Numbered from the stretch's first letter, positions 1-12,631 are shown. The stretch: DNA of 56,794 nt from Streptomyces toyocaensis (GCF_000725125.1 NZ_JFCB01000037.1:1-56794); one strand, 5' to 3'. Made by a program: numbers and translations. The notes: generated by a model from the sequence alone, not told the origin.

Positions 1-2
1 AG

Positions 3-1559
3 GCGACCCGGCCGCCGCGGCGCGGCCCGGGCGCGACGCCGCCGCCTCCTCCGGGCGCCCCGGGGACGCCGGGCGCGCGGCCGGGCGGCACGCCCCCGTC
101 TCCGCCGGGTCCGGCCGGCGGGTACGTACCGACGCAGCTGGTGTCGGCGCTCGGCCCCGAGGGGCCCGGCACCCCGACGCCGCCTCCGCCGGGCGCGCCG
201 AGTGCGCCCGGCGGGACGCCGCCCGGTGGTGTCCACCACGCCGCGACGATGTTCGCCGACCCGGGAGGGACGGGCGCGCCGGGTGCTCCCGGAACACCGG
301 CGCCTCCCGGTGCTCCAGGAGCTCCCCAGCCGCCCGGTGCCCCGGGTGCGCCCGGCGCGCCCGGCGCGGCGGGAGGCGGCCGTCCGCCCGTGCACCACGC
401 GGAGACCGTGCTGGCCGCGCCCCCGGTGGGCGGCCCCGGTGCGCCTCGCCCGCCGGCTCCGCCCGGTGTGCCCGGCGGTGCTCCCCCGATGCCGCCGGGA
501 GCCGTGCCGCCGGGAGCCGTGCCGCCCGGTGTCCCAGGCCCCGGGCAGCCGCCGACGTACGGCTACCCGCCGCAGCCCACCGGTCTGCCGACCGTCGGGC
601 CCGGCTATCAGGCCGTGCTGCGCTACCGCGCGCAGGACGGGTCCGAGCAGCAGCTGATCCGGCGTTCGGCGCCGGGCACGCCGCACCCGGAGTGGCAGAT
701 CTTCCACGAGCTGCGCGCCATGAACGTACCGCCGGACCAGGTGCTGGAGCTGCACACCGAACTGGAGTCGTGCGCGCTGCCGGGTGCGTACTGCGCGCGG
801 ATGATCCGGGAGCAGTGGCCGCAGGCGCGGATCACGAGCATCGCCCCGTACGGCACGGATCACGCGAGCCGGCAGCAGGGCATGCGGCAACTGCTGGCTC
901 ATCAAGGGGAGTTGCACCAGGTGGCGGACGGCCCTGCGCGGCCCGCGCCGGTCCGCGCACCGATCCCGCCGGTGCAGCCGGCGCCGCCGGTCCCGCCGGA
1001 GGCCGTCGCGCAGGAACTGGCGGGGGCGTTCGGGCCGGGTGTGTTCCGCTTCGAGCAGGCGGCGGTGTCCCGGCAGGGCGTCCCGCCGGTCGTGGCGCAC
1101 ACGCTGGTCGCGGCGGGACTGCCGCTGGACATGGGCCCGTTCTTCTGGGCGCAGGCGCAGCCGGGCCGCCCGGTGCCGACGCTGGCGGAGCTGGCGGCGG
1201 AGCGGGGTGTGCAGGCGGCCCCGGACGCGGGCTCGTACCTGGTGATGGGCAGCGACTTCGGCAAGGCGATCTGCGTGCAGTACGGCACGGCGAACATCGT
1301 GGCGGTGCCGGTGGAGGCCGGACCGGGCGGGGTGCCGGTGCCCCCGCAGTTCGTGAACACCGGTCTGCCGGAGTTCGCGCGCTGTCTGGCGCTGCTGGGC
1401 CGGATGTGGCGGCTGCGGTTCGGGCTGAACCAGGAGCAGGCGGGCCGCTGGACCGTGGACTTCCAGGCGCAGCTGGCGGCGCTGGACCCGGCGGCACTGG
1501 GGTCGCCGGAGAGCTGGTGGTCGGTGCTGCTGGAGCAGATGTGGGACGGCCTGTTGTGA
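3..1559 (+). CDS. Deaminase-like / SUKH-4-like proline-rich protein (5' partial)
   Basis: The frame is open to the left edge, so the true start probably lies outside the window. A GTG at 141 is the first start codon inside it, and residue numbers here count from that GTG. Residues 1 to about 150 are a low-complexity Pro/Gly/Ala linker in which a Thr-centred motif recurs (VHHAATM near nt 231, VHHAETV near nt 390). Residues about 155-255 resemble a nucleic-acid/nucleotide deaminase fold: H182-P-E184 and a C211-x6-C218 pair could form the zinc site. The C-terminal part (about 290-472), with its YLVMGSDFG and FARCLALLGRMW segments, resembles SUKH-4 proteins, which often act as immunity proteins in polymorphic toxin systems. 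Toxin-like and immunity-like domains in one chain suggest a housekeeping or defence role rather than an exported toxin. The family call rests on remembered motifs; catalytic activity is unproven. Confidence 0.6.
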   Translation, partial: ATRPPRRGPGATPPPPPGAPGTPGARPGGTPPSPPGPAGGYVPTQLVSALGPEGPGTPTPPPPGAPSAPGGTPPGGVHHAATMFADPGGTGAPGAPGTPAPPGAPGAPQPPGAPGAPGAPGAAGGGRPPVHHAETVLAAPPVGGPGAPRPPAPPGVPGGAPPMPPGAVPPGAVPPGVPGPGQPPTYGYPPQPTGLPTVGPGYQAVLRYRAQDGSEQQLIRRSAPGTPHPEWQIFHELRAMNVPPDQVLELHTELESCALPGAYCARMIREQWPQARITSIAPYGTDHASRQQGMRQLLAHQGELHQVADGPARPAPVRAPIPPVQPAPPVPPEAVAQELAGAFGPGVFRFEQAAVSRQGVPPVVAHTLVAAGLPLDMGPFFWAQAQPGRPVPTLAELAAERGVQAAPDAGSYLVMGSDFGKAICVQYGTANIVAVPVEAGPGGVPVPPQFVNTGLPEFARCLALLGRMWRLRFGLNQEQAGRWTVDFQAQLAALDPAALGSPESWWSVLLEQMWDGLL

Positions 1560-1592
1560 TCCGCCGCCGCTGAACCCTGTCCGACGTGAGGA

Positions 1593-1625
1593 GCCGGGCC
1601 CGGTCGTGGGACGACCGGGCCCGGC
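1593..1625 (+). terminator. Intrinsic terminator hairpin
   Basis: The 15-bp arms 1593-1607 and 1611-1625 are perfectly complementary around a 3-nt GGG loop, 33 nt after the upstream stop codon. No run of T follows, which is usual for Streptomyces terminators. Confidence 0.7.
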
Positions 1626-1760
1626 TTCTGCGTGCCCGCTCCGCGGAGTGTCGCGTTATGAACACTTCCGTGTGATCCATCAAGATGTGCGCGATTCATC
1701 CCATTTCGTACTCGGTCGTCGTGGTGGGCTTCGTGTCCGTCGGTGGAGAGGGGTTCCAGG

Positions 1761-2645
1761 GTGAGCAGCGCATCGGTGTCGTCGCAGGGCTTCGAGGTGG
1801 TGCGGGGGCGTGGCTACCGTCCCCTGCAGGTGATCGCGTACGTCGAGGCACTCTCGGACGAGCGTGACGCCGCCTGGGAGCGGGCGGCGCGGCTCACCGT
1901 GCTCGCCCGCGAGATGGAGGAGGAACTGGAGCTGCTGCGCGCACGGGTGGCCGCGCTGCCTCCGCAGACGTACGAGTCGCTCGGGGAGGGCGCCCGGCGG
2001 CTGTTCGAGCTGGCCCGGGAGGAGGCGACGGCCGTACGGGAGGCGGCCCGGCAGTGGGCGCAGGACGCCGTGGACCTGGCGCGGGACGAGGCGGCGGGCG
2101 TGCGGGGCGCCGCTCAGGCGTACGCGGACACGGTGCGCGCCGGGTCGGACGAACGCGCCCGTGAGCTGCTGCTCGCGGCCCGCGAGGAGGCCGACGGCAT
2201 CCGGATCGAGGCCCGGCTGGAGGTGAGGGAGGGGCGCGGGCGGACGCTGGCGGGGCTGCGGGAGATGCGGGAGCGCACCTCCGTGATGCTCGCCGAGGCA
2301 GCCGGGGAACAGGCGGCGCGGCTGGACGAGGTGGAGCGGGAGGAGGCCGGACGGGCGGCCGCGCTGGACGCCCGTCAGACGGAGGCGGAGGCCCGCGCGC
2401 AGGCCGCGCTGGCCGAGGCGCGGCAGGTGTTCGCCGACGCGGAGGAGGCGGCCCGCCGCCGCGCGGAGGAGGCGGAGGAACGCGCGGCGGAAGTGCTCGC
2501 CGAGGCGCGCGCCCGCGCGGAGGGCATCGCGCGGGAGACCGAACGGGTGCTGCGCGACCACGCCGACCGGCGGGAGGACGTGCAGACGCACATGGACCAC
2601 GTGTGCGCCAGCCTCAGCGCGCTGACCGGCCGCGTGGTGGAGTGA
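1761..2645 (+). CDS. DivIVA/FilP-like long coiled-coil protein
   Basis: The predicted 294-residue protein opens with GFEVVRGRGYRPLQV (about residues 9-23), resembling the N-terminal membrane-curvature segment of DivIVA-type proteins. It then runs to its end as an Ala/Glu/Arg-rich heptad-repeat coiled coil with almost no helix breakers from about residue 30 to 280. Such Streptomyces proteins are often mislabelled cellulose-binding proteins; relatives such as Scy, FilP and DivIVA build cytoskeletal assemblies at hyphal tips. The GTG at 1761 is chosen because a GGAGAGG ribosome site lies at 1745-1751, whereas the GTG at 1743 overlaps that site. The gene converges on the symporter with only 6 bp between stop codons and no room for a terminator. 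A role in polar growth or cell shape is inferred from architecture only. Confidence 0.7.
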   Translation: MSSASVSSQGFEVVRGRGYRPLQVIAYVEALSDERDAAWERAARLTVLAREMEEELELLRARVAALPPQTYESLGEGARRLFELAREEATAVREAARQWAQDAVDLARDEAAGVRGAAQAYADTVRAGSDERARELLLAAREEADGIRIEARLEVREGRGRTLAGLREMRERTSVMLAEAAGEQAARLDEVEREEAGRAAALDARQTEAEARAQAALAEARQVFADAEEAARRRAEEAEERAAEVLAEARARAEGIARETERVLRDHADRREDVQTHMDHVCASLSALTGRVVE

Positions 2646-2651
2646 GCGCGT

Positions 2652-4727
2652 TCACGTCCTCCTGCGTGCCGCCCCGGCGAGGATCCAGCCCTCGACCGCC
2701 TCGTACTGGCGCCGCTGTTCCTCCGCCCGGGCCCGTCCGGAGGCCACCGTGCCGAGCCAGCCGCAGAGGAAGCCGGCGGGGATGGAGAGCAGGCCGGTGG
2801 TGGTGAACGGGAACCAGTTGAAGTCGGCGTCGGGGAAGGCGGCGACGGGCGAGCCGGAGACCAGGTTGGTGCCCGGCATCAGCAGCAGGACGGACAGGGA
2901 GCCGCCGATGAGGGTGGCGAGCAGGCCCGTGCGGGTGTAGCGGCGCCAGAAGAGGCTGTAGACGAGGGCCGGCGCGATGGCGGAGGCGCCGAGGCAGAAG
3001 GACAGCGTGACCAGGGGCTGCAGGCTGTGGTGCTGCACCAGGGTGGCCAGCAGGATCGCGGGGACGCCCACCGCGAGCGCGGCGAGGCGGGCCAGGATCA
3101 TCTCGCGGCGCGGCGACATCTCCTGGACGCGGGCCGCGAAGACGTCGTGGGCGAGGGAGTTGGCGCAGGCGAGGATCATTCCGGCGACGGACGCCAGGAC
3201 GGTGAGGAAGATGGCCGTGGTGACGGTGGTGAAGAGGAAGGTCTCCGCCGTGGACACCTCCGGGCCGAACGCGGCCCGCGTGCCCAGCAGATAGGCGGTG
3301 TTGCCCCGCGGGTCGGCCTGGGCGATCGCGGCCCTCCCGACCAGCGCCGTCGCGCCGAAGCCGATGACGGTGATGACGAGCACGAACAGCGCCACACCGG
3401 ACACCGCCCAGGACATCGAGCGGCGCACCTGGCGGGCGCTGGAGGCGGTGTACATGCGCATGGTGACGTGGGGGAGGCAGGCGCCGCCGAGGACGACCGT
3501 CAGCTGCGAGGTGATCATGTCGAGACCGGGACTGGCGCCGCCGCCGAACTGCAGGCCGGAGGCGAGGAACGCGTCGCCCACGCCGCTGCCCGCCGCGGCC
3601 GCGTCGAGCAGGGCGCCCGGGTCCCAGTCGAACCGGTTCAGGACGAGGGCGGCGACGACGATGCCGGAGCCGAGCAGCAGCACCATCTTCAAGATCTGGA
3701 TGAGGGCGGTGCCCTTCATGCCGCCGATCGCCGCGTAGCTGATCATCAGGGCGCCCACGCCGACGATGCAGCCCGTCTGCAGGGACTGGCCGGAGAAGCC
3801 GAGGATGAACCCCATCAGCTGTCCGGTGCCGGCGAGTTGCACCAGCATCAGCGGCAGCAGCGCGGCGAGGGTGACGACGCTCGCGGTGATCCGTATCCCG
3901 CGTCCCTGCGGCATGCGCAGGGCGAGCGCGTCGCCCATGGTGAACCGGCCCGCGTTGCGCAGGGGTTCGGCCAGCAGGAACATCAGCAGCATCAGGGACA
4001 GGGCGGTGCTCAGCGCGAGCACGGTCCCGTCGTACCCGAACAGCGCGATGACGCCGCCGGTGCCGAGGACGGTCGCGGCGGAGATGTAGTCACCGGCGAT
4101 GGCCAGGCCGTTGCGCAGGGGGGAGAGGGAGCCGTAGCCGGTGTAGAACTCGTCGAGGTCGTCCCGGTCGGGACCGGTCATCACACACAGCAGCAGGGTG
4201 ACCGTGGCGACCGCGGAGAAGCCGACGAGGGCCATGGCCTGCGTGTCGCCGCCGGACTGCGGGTTCATCGTGCCGCCCCCCCGCTTGGCGTCCAGCGCGG
4301 CCTGACGGCGGATGAGGCCGGCGAGGGGGTCGACGCGGCGGCGGGCGGTGCCCTCGTACAGGGCGATCGCCATCCAGGTGACGGGCACTTGGAGCACGGC
4401 GAGGAGCAGCCCCGTGGGGACGCCGTCGGTGACGGTGCCGGTCATGAAGGACGGGGCGAACGCCGACAGGACCAGGAAGAGGACGAAGTACCCGAGTGCG
4501 GTGAGCGTGGCGGTGCGGCGCTGCCAGCGGTAGGCGGTGCGCAGGCGGCGCAGGTCGGAGTGGTGCCCCAGCGGGGCGTGGTGGGGGGTGCGCCTCGGTT
4601 CGGGGGCGGGCGGGGCGGGCGGGGGCCGCCAGGGGTAGGCGGCGGAGGAGGGGGAGGCGGCGTACGGGGGCCGCGGGTGGGGGGCCCGGTGTCGGTGGGG
4701 GTGGTGCCGGTACGGGTCGGTGGACAT
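2652..4727 (-). CDS. DUF485-SSS fusion; cation/carboxylate (acetate-type) symporter
   Basis: A 691-residue integral membrane protein. Residues 1-55 are a Pro/His-rich cytoplasmic tail. Residues about 58-145 form a two-helix segment resembling DUF485 (FVLFLVLSAF, then LLLAVLQVPVTWMAIAL). From about residue 165 the chain is a sodium:solute symporter of the ActP/MctC branch (DEFYTGYGSLSPLRNGLAIAGD, then many hydrophobic helices). Relatives import acetate, propionate or pyruvate with Na+ or H+. DUF485 proteins are normally encoded by a separate small gene next to actP; here the two are one polypeptide. The ATG at 4727 has an AAGGAG ribosome site just upstream. The exact substrate cannot be read from the sequence. 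Confidence 0.85.
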   Translation of the reverse strand: MSTDPYRHHPHRHRAPHPRPPYAASPSSAAYPWRPPPAPPAPEPRRTPHHAPLGHHSDLRRLRTAYRWQRRTATLTALGYFVLFLVLSAFAPSFMTGTVTDGVPTGLLLAVLQVPVTWMAIALYEGTARRRVDPLAGLIRRQAALDAKRGGGTMNPQSGGDTQAMALVGFSAVATVTLLLCVMTGPDRDDLDEFYTGYGSLSPLRNGLAIAGDYISAATVLGTGGVIALFGYDGTVLALSTALSLMLLMFLLAEPLRNAGRFTMGDALALRMPQGRGIRITASVVTLAALLPLMLVQLAGTGQLMGFILGFSGQSLQTGCIVGVGALMISYAAIGGMKGTALIQILKMVLLLGSGIVVAALVLNRFDWDPGALLDAAAAGSGVGDAFLASGLQFGGGASPGLDMITSQLTVVLGGACLPHVTMRMYTASSARQVRRSMSWAVSGVALFVLVITVIGFGATALVGRAAIAQADPRGNTAYLLGTRAAFGPEVSTAETFLFTTVTTAIFLTVLASVAGMILACANSLAHDVFAARVQEMSPRREMILARLAALAVGVPAILLATLVQHHSLQPLVTLSFCLGASAIAPALVYSLFWRRYTRTGLLATLIGGSLSVLLLMPGTNLVSGSPVAAFPDADFNWFPFTTTGLLSIPAGFLCGWLGTVASGRARAEEQRRQYEAVEGWILAGAARRRT

Positions 4728-5321
4728 CCCGTTCTCCTTGCGGGGCTCGGTCCGTGCGGGGACGGCAGGGAGGGGGTGGGGAGCGGATCCCGCACGCTAC
4801 TCGCGCGTACGGGGGTGCGCTGCGTTTTGGCCGAACTGAGCGGTCGGTATGCGCTTACCGCGCCGTCCCTGGGTCCGGCCCGGGGTGTTACCCGGATTAA
4901 CTCAGACCTTTGTGGCATGAACTCCCTTGACTGGCCTCCGACTTGACCCTGACGCGACGGAAGGGTGGAGGCTCGGGTGCGCCCGTGGGAGGAGCCGGCC
5001 CCGAGGCGGAGTCCGCCCGTCGGTGGAGAGCCCCTAGGGGTACCTCCGTACTACGGCTCGGGGAGGGTTCGTACCGGCGGAGGACGAGAAGGGGACGGAG
5101 CCGCCCATAACCTGGCTTCACGCCGCCGGGGGGTGGCCAGGTACAGCGGCGGGGGTGGGGTTTTCCTCAGGAAAAGACTGCGCTGAACACCAGGGCGCCC
5201 GACCCCCTCCCACCGCGAGACTGAAGCACGTCGCACCACAACGCACCGAACGGCCGCCGGATACGGAGGGCGGGCGCCGGGGCACCGCGTTCACTTTGCT
5301 GACCGACATAGGAGACTTACC
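4728..5321. other. 594-bp intergenic region, divergent promoters
   Basis: This gap separates the start of the minus-strand symporter from the start of the plus-strand ABC operon. No coding frame is convincing. The left part should carry the symporter promoter. The right part carries a palindrome cluster (5031-5075), a candidate -10 TAACCT at 5108-5113 and a leader palindrome (5161-5175), which would give the ABC operon an untranslated leader of about 200 nt. Confidence 0.5.
5031..5175 (+). promoter_or_regulatory. Palindrome cluster and promoter upstream of ABC operon
   Basis: Successive symmetric elements lie here: CCCCTAGGGG (5031-5040), CCGTACTACGG (5046-5056, 5-bp arms), GGTAC/GTACC arms at 5039-5043 and 5071-5075, and TTTTCCTCAGGAAAA (5161-5175, 7-bp arms). 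A TAACCT -10-like hexamer lies between them at 5108-5113. The spacing suggests regulator binding at or above the promoter and a second site in the leader. No known regulator motif is recognised. Confidence 0.4.
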
Positions 5322-6110
5322 GTGACATCGGCTGTGACCATTCCCAGGCACGGGGGCACTGGAGGGCGAACGGCCGTTGCCGCTCGGGCGCGGCAGGTCG
5401 TGAAGGCCTACGGGTCGGGCGAGACCCGTGTCGTCGCCCTCGACCACGTCGACGTGGACATCGCCCGCGGCCGGTTCACCGCGATCATGGGCCCCTCGGG
5501 GTCCGGCAAGTCCACGCTGATGCACTGCCTCGCCGGGCTCGACACCGTGACCTCCGGGCAGATCTACCTGGACGAGACCGAGATCACGGGCCTGAAGGAC
5601 AAGAAGCTCACGCGGCTGCGCCGGGACCGGATCGGCTTCATCTTCCAGGCGTTCAACCTGCTGCCGACGCTGAACGCCCTCGAGAACATCACGCTGCCGA
5701 TGGACATCGCCGGCCGCAAGCCCGACAGGGCCTGGCTGGACCGGGTCGTGGAGACCGTCGGGCTCGCCGGGCGGCTCAAGCACCGGCCGACGCAGCTCTC
5801 CGGCGGCCAGCAGCAGCGGGTCGCCGTGGCGCGGGCGCTGGCCGCCCGGCCGGAGATCATCTTCGGTGACGAGCCGACCGGGAACCTCGACTCCCGCGCG
5901 GGCGCCGAGGTCCTCGGCTTCCTGCGCCGCTCGGTCGACGAGCTGGGCCAGACCATCGTGATGGTCACCCACGACCCCGTCGCCGCCTCCTACGCGGACC
6001 GGGTGCTGTACCTCGCCGACGGCCGCATCGTCGACGAGATGCACCAGCCGACCGCCGAACAGGTCCTCGACCGGATGAAGGACTTCGACGCCCGGGGGCG
6101 CACGTCATGA
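5322..6110 (+). CDS. ABC transporter ATP-binding protein, MacB/LolD type
   Basis: A 262-residue nucleotide-binding subunit with every expected motif: Walker A GPSGSGKST, Q-loop in FIFQAFNLLPTL, signature LSGGQQQRVAVARAL, Walker B IIFGDEPTGNLD and switch His in MVTHDP. The ALENITLPMDIAGRKP segment is typical of the MacB/LolD/FtsE branch, which powers mechanotransmission across the membrane rather than ordinary solute import. The GTG start has a GGAGA site at 5311-5315. The stop overlaps the permease ATG by 4 bp, so the two products are translationally coupled and probably form one complex. It is a clear paralogue of the ATPase at 34343-35113. The substrate is unknown; envelope lipid, lipoprotein or antibiotic-stress functions are all possible. 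Confidence 0.93.
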   Translation: MTSAVTIPRHGGTGGRTAVAARARQVVKAYGSGETRVVALDHVDVDIARGRFTAIMGPSGSGKSTLMHCLAGLDTVTSGQIYLDETEITGLKDKKLTRLRRDRIGFIFQAFNLLPTLNALENITLPMDIAGRKPDRAWLDRVVETVGLAGRLKHRPTQLSGGQQQRVAVARALAARPEIIFGDEPTGNLDSRAGAEVLGFLRRSVDELGQTIVMVTHDPVAASYADRVLYLADGRIVDEMHQPTAEQVLDRMKDFDARGRTS

Positions 6111-8686
6111 CCGTCCTCAGGACCTCGATGCGCAACGTCTTCGCGCACAAGGGACGCATGGCGCTGTCCGCGGTGGCGGTGCTGCTGTCGGTGGCGTTCG
6201 TGTGCGGGACCCTGGTGTTCACGGACACCATGAACACCACGTTCGACAAGCTGTTCGCGGCCACGTCCTCGGATGTCACGGTGAGCGCCAAGAGCGCCTC
6301 CGACACCGGCGAGACCAGGTCCGGCAACGGCAAGCCGCCGGTGATCGCGGCCTCCGTGGTCGACGAGGTGCGGCGTGCGGACGGTGTGGAGTCGGCCGAG
6401 GGCGCGGTGTTCTCCACCTCGGTGACCGTCGTCGACGCCGACAAGGGCAGCCTCTCGCCGACCGGCGGCGGACCGACCATTGTCGGCAGCTGGAACGCCA
6501 ACGAGGCCCGCACCATGGAGATCACCACCGGTGCGGCGCCCGAGGGCGCCGGCCAGATCATGGTCGACGCCGACACCGCCGACAAGCACGACCTGAAGCC
6601 CGGTGACGAGATCGGCGTGATCACCGCGGTCGGCACGCACACCGCGAAGATCTCCGGCATCACCGACTTCACCGTCACCAACCCCGGCGCGGCCATCTTC
6701 CACCTCGACACGAAGACCGCGCAGCGGACCCTGGTCGGCGAGAGCGGCGTCTACACCAACGTCAACGTCACCGCCGCGGCCGGTGTCAGCGACGCGCAGC
6801 TGCAGAAGAACGTCGTGGCCGAACTCGGCGGCGGCTACAAGGTGCAGACCGCCAAGGAGAGCGCGGACGCCAACAAGGAGAGCGTCGGCGACTTCATGAA
6901 CGTCATGAAGTACGCGATGCTCGGCTTCGCCGGGATCGCCTTCCTCGTCGGCATCTTCCTGATCATCAACACCTTCTCCATGCTGGTCGCCCAGCGCACC
7001 CGGGAGATCGGCCTGATGCGGGCGATCGGCTCGTCCCGCAAGCAGGTCAACCGCTCGGTGCTGGCCGAGGCGCTGCTGCTCGGCGTCTTCGGCTCGGTCC
7101 TCGGCGTCGGCGCGGGCGTCGGCCTCGCCGTCGGGCTGATGAAGCTCATGGGCCTGATGGGCATGGAACTGTCCACGGACGACCTCACGGTGGCCTGGAC
7201 GACCCCCGCGCTCGGGCTGCTCCTCGGTGTGGTCGTCACCGTGCTCGCCGCCTACCTGCCCGCCCGGCGGGCCGGGAAGATCTCCCCGATGGCCGCGCTG
7301 CGCGACGCCGGTACCCCGGCGGACGCCAAGGCCGGATGGATCCGTGCCGTGACCGGCCTCGTCCTCACCGGCGCCGGCGGCTCCGCCCTCTACCTGGCGG
7401 GGACCGCGGACAAGGCCGCCGACGGCTCCCTGTGGCTGGGCCTGGGCGTGGTGCTGTCCCTGATCGGCTTCGTCGTCATCGGCCCGGTGCTGGCGAGCGG
7501 CATGGTCCGCGTCCTCGGCGCGGTCCTGCTGCGGGCCTTCGGCCCCGTGGGCCGCATGGCCGAGCGCAACGCCCTGCGCAACCCGCGCCGCACCGGCGCG
7601 ACGGGCGCCGCGCTGATGATCGGCCTGGCGCTGGTCGCGTGCCTGTCGGTGGTCGGATCCTCCATGGTCGCCTCGGCCACCGAGGAACTCGACAAGACGG
7701 TCGGCGCCGACTTCATCGTCCAGAACGACGACATGCAGGAGATCGTCCCGCAGGCCGTGGCCGCCGTGAAGGCGACGCCGGGGCTCGACCGGGTCACCGA
7801 GTACAAGTGGACCGAGGCGGACTTCACCACACCCGACGGCAGGACCACCGACGACACCGCGATCACCGCCGCCGACCCGACGTACGCGACCGATCTGCGG
7901 GTCGAGACCGTCGCCGGCAAGCTCGCCGACGCCTACCGGCCCGACTCGATGTCCGTCCACGAGGACTTCGCCGAGGACCACGGCGTCACCGTCGGTTCGA
8001 CGATCGACGTCGCCTTCAAGGACGGCCGGACGGGGACGCTGACGGTCCGCGCCATCACCAGCAGCGAGGGCGTGGTCGACGCCGGCGCGATGTACACGTC
8101 CATCGACACCCTCGCCAGGTACGTCCCGGCCGACAGGATGCCGCTGGACGCGCTGGTCTTCGCCTCGGCGGCGGACGGGCAGAAGGAGGCCGCGTACAAG
8201 GCGCTGAAGGAGTCGCTGGACGGCTTCCCGCAGTACGAGGTGCGCGACCAGACCGACTACAAGGAGGCGCTGAAGGACCAGATCGGCCAGCTGCTGAACA
8301 TGATCTACGGTCTGCTGGCCCTGGCGATCGTCGTCGCGATCCTCGGCGTGGTGAACACCCTGGCCCTGTCGGTGGTGGAGCGCACCCGGGAGATCGGCCT
8401 GATGCGGGCCATCGGCCTCTCGCGCCGGCAGCTGCGCCGCATGATCCGCATGGAGTCGGTCGTGATCGCCCTGTTCGGTGCCCTGCTGGGCCTGGGACTG
8501 GGCATGGGCTGGGGAGCCACCGCGCAGCAGCTCCTCGCCCTGGAGGGCATGAAGGTCCTCGACATCCCGTGGCCGACGATCACCGGCGTCTTCATCGGCT
8601 CGGCCTTCGTGGGCCTCTTCGCGGCCCTGGTCCCGGCCTTCCGCGCCGGCCGCATGAACGTCCTGAACGCCATCGCCACCGACTAG
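6107..8686 (+). CDS. ABC transporter permease with two FtsX/MacB repeats
   Basis: An 859-residue permease. An N-terminal helix (about 15-40) is followed by a MacB-like extracytoplasmic domain (about 45-260) and a three-helix FtsX block (about 265-400) containing INTFSMLVAQRTREIGLMRAIG. Further helices near 415-520 are followed by a second extracytoplasmic domain (about 525-725) and a second FtsX block (about 730-855) with VVNTLALSVVERTREIGLMR. The internally duplicated form is common in actinobacteria, where one chain supplies both halves of the channel. The gene starts inside the ATPase stop codon. Homology to the permease at 31761-34289 is obvious from the openings (MRNVFAHKGRM against LRNVSAHKARL). 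A hairpin at 8715-8758 probably ends the operon. Confidence 0.92.
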   Translation: MTVLRTSMRNVFAHKGRMALSAVAVLLSVAFVCGTLVFTDTMNTTFDKLFAATSSDVTVSAKSASDTGETRSGNGKPPVIAASVVDEVRRADGVESAEGAVFSTSVTVVDADKGSLSPTGGGPTIVGSWNANEARTMEITTGAAPEGAGQIMVDADTADKHDLKPGDEIGVITAVGTHTAKISGITDFTVTNPGAAIFHLDTKTAQRTLVGESGVYTNVNVTAAAGVSDAQLQKNVVAELGGGYKVQTAKESADANKESVGDFMNVMKYAMLGFAGIAFLVGIFLIINTFSMLVAQRTREIGLMRAIGSSRKQVNRSVLAEALLLGVFGSVLGVGAGVGLAVGLMKLMGLMGMELSTDDLTVAWTTPALGLLLGVVVTVLAAYLPARRAGKISPMAALRDAGTPADAKAGWIRAVTGLVLTGAGGSALYLAGTADKAADGSLWLGLGVVLSLIGFVVIGPVLASGMVRVLGAVLLRAFGPVGRMAERNALRNPRRTGATGAALMIGLALVACLSVVGSSMVASATEELDKTVGADFIVQNDDMQEIVPQAVAAVKATPGLDRVTEYKWTEADFTTPDGRTTDDTAITAADPTYATDLRVETVAGKLADAYRPDSMSVHEDFAEDHGVTVGSTIDVAFKDGRTGTLTVRAITSSEGVVDAGAMYTSIDTLARYVPADRMPLDALVFASAADGQKEAAYKALKESLDGFPQYEVRDQTDYKEALKDQIGQLLNMIYGLLALAIVVAILGVVNTLALSVVERTREIGLMRAIGLSRRQLRRMIRMESVVIALFGALLGLGLGMGWGATAQQLLALEGMKVLDIPWPTITGVFIGSAFVGLFAALVPAFRAGRMNVLNAIATD

Positions 8687-8714
8687 CCACCGCACACGGG
8701 GGTTGCGGGGGAAC

Positions 8715-8758
8715 ACCCGGCGCCGGACAGTCCTCGGGGGGACCGTCCGGCGCCGGGT
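8715..8758 (+). terminator. Terminator hairpin after ABC operon
   Basis: ACCCGGCGCCGGAC (8715-8728) and GTCCGGCGCCGGGT (8745-8758) are perfectly complementary 14-bp arms around a 16-nt loop, 28 nt past the permease stop codon. There is no T tract. Confidence 0.65.
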
Positions 8759-8816
8759 ACGTGCATGTCGCGCACCGGCTCCGGGCGCGTTGTCACCCGG
8801 GGACCGTCCGGCTCCC

Positions 8817-8840
8817 CAGGGGCGCGGGGAACCGCGCCAC
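8817..8840 (+). repeat. Dispersed intergenic repeat, copy 1
   Basis: The core CCAGGGGCGCGGGGAAC followed by CGCGCCA recurs with two base changes at 20865-20888, also between genes and in the same orientation. I recognise this core as frequent between Streptomyces genes, but cannot count it here. It lies between the ABC operon and mfd. Confidence 0.55.
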
Positions 8841-9041
8841 CGGCCCCGACCGGGCCGCAGCCGCCCACGGGCCGGCGGGGCCACCGCGAGAAGGTCCGGC
8901 GCCCCCTCCGCGGAGCGCACCGGCGGACGTCATCCACAGCCCCCGCGCCCGCGGACGCGGCGACGTACCCTGGACACCCCCGGCCCGCAGCGCGCGTCGG
9001 GCCCGTCGTGTTGCACACCCCCGGACGGAAAGCGCCCCCGA

Positions 9042-12575
<3,534 letters not shown>

Positions 12576-12594
12576 GGGGCCCCGGCGCGGACAG

Positions 12595-12631
12595 GGGTCC
12601 GTCCACGGCGGATGCCGCCGTGGACGGACCC
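12595..12631. terminator. Bidirectional terminator between mfd and the antitoxin-like gene
   Basis: A perfect 17-bp stem (12595-12611 with 12615-12631) closes on a 3-nt loop. It lies 20 nt after the mfd stop and 19 nt past the end of the convergent minus-strand gene, so it can serve both transcripts. Confidence 0.85.

Noticed and set aside
5990..8920. 976-codon minus-strand frame over the ABC permease
   Set aside because: Same effect of high third-position GC; the plus-strand permease has clear domains and codon usage.
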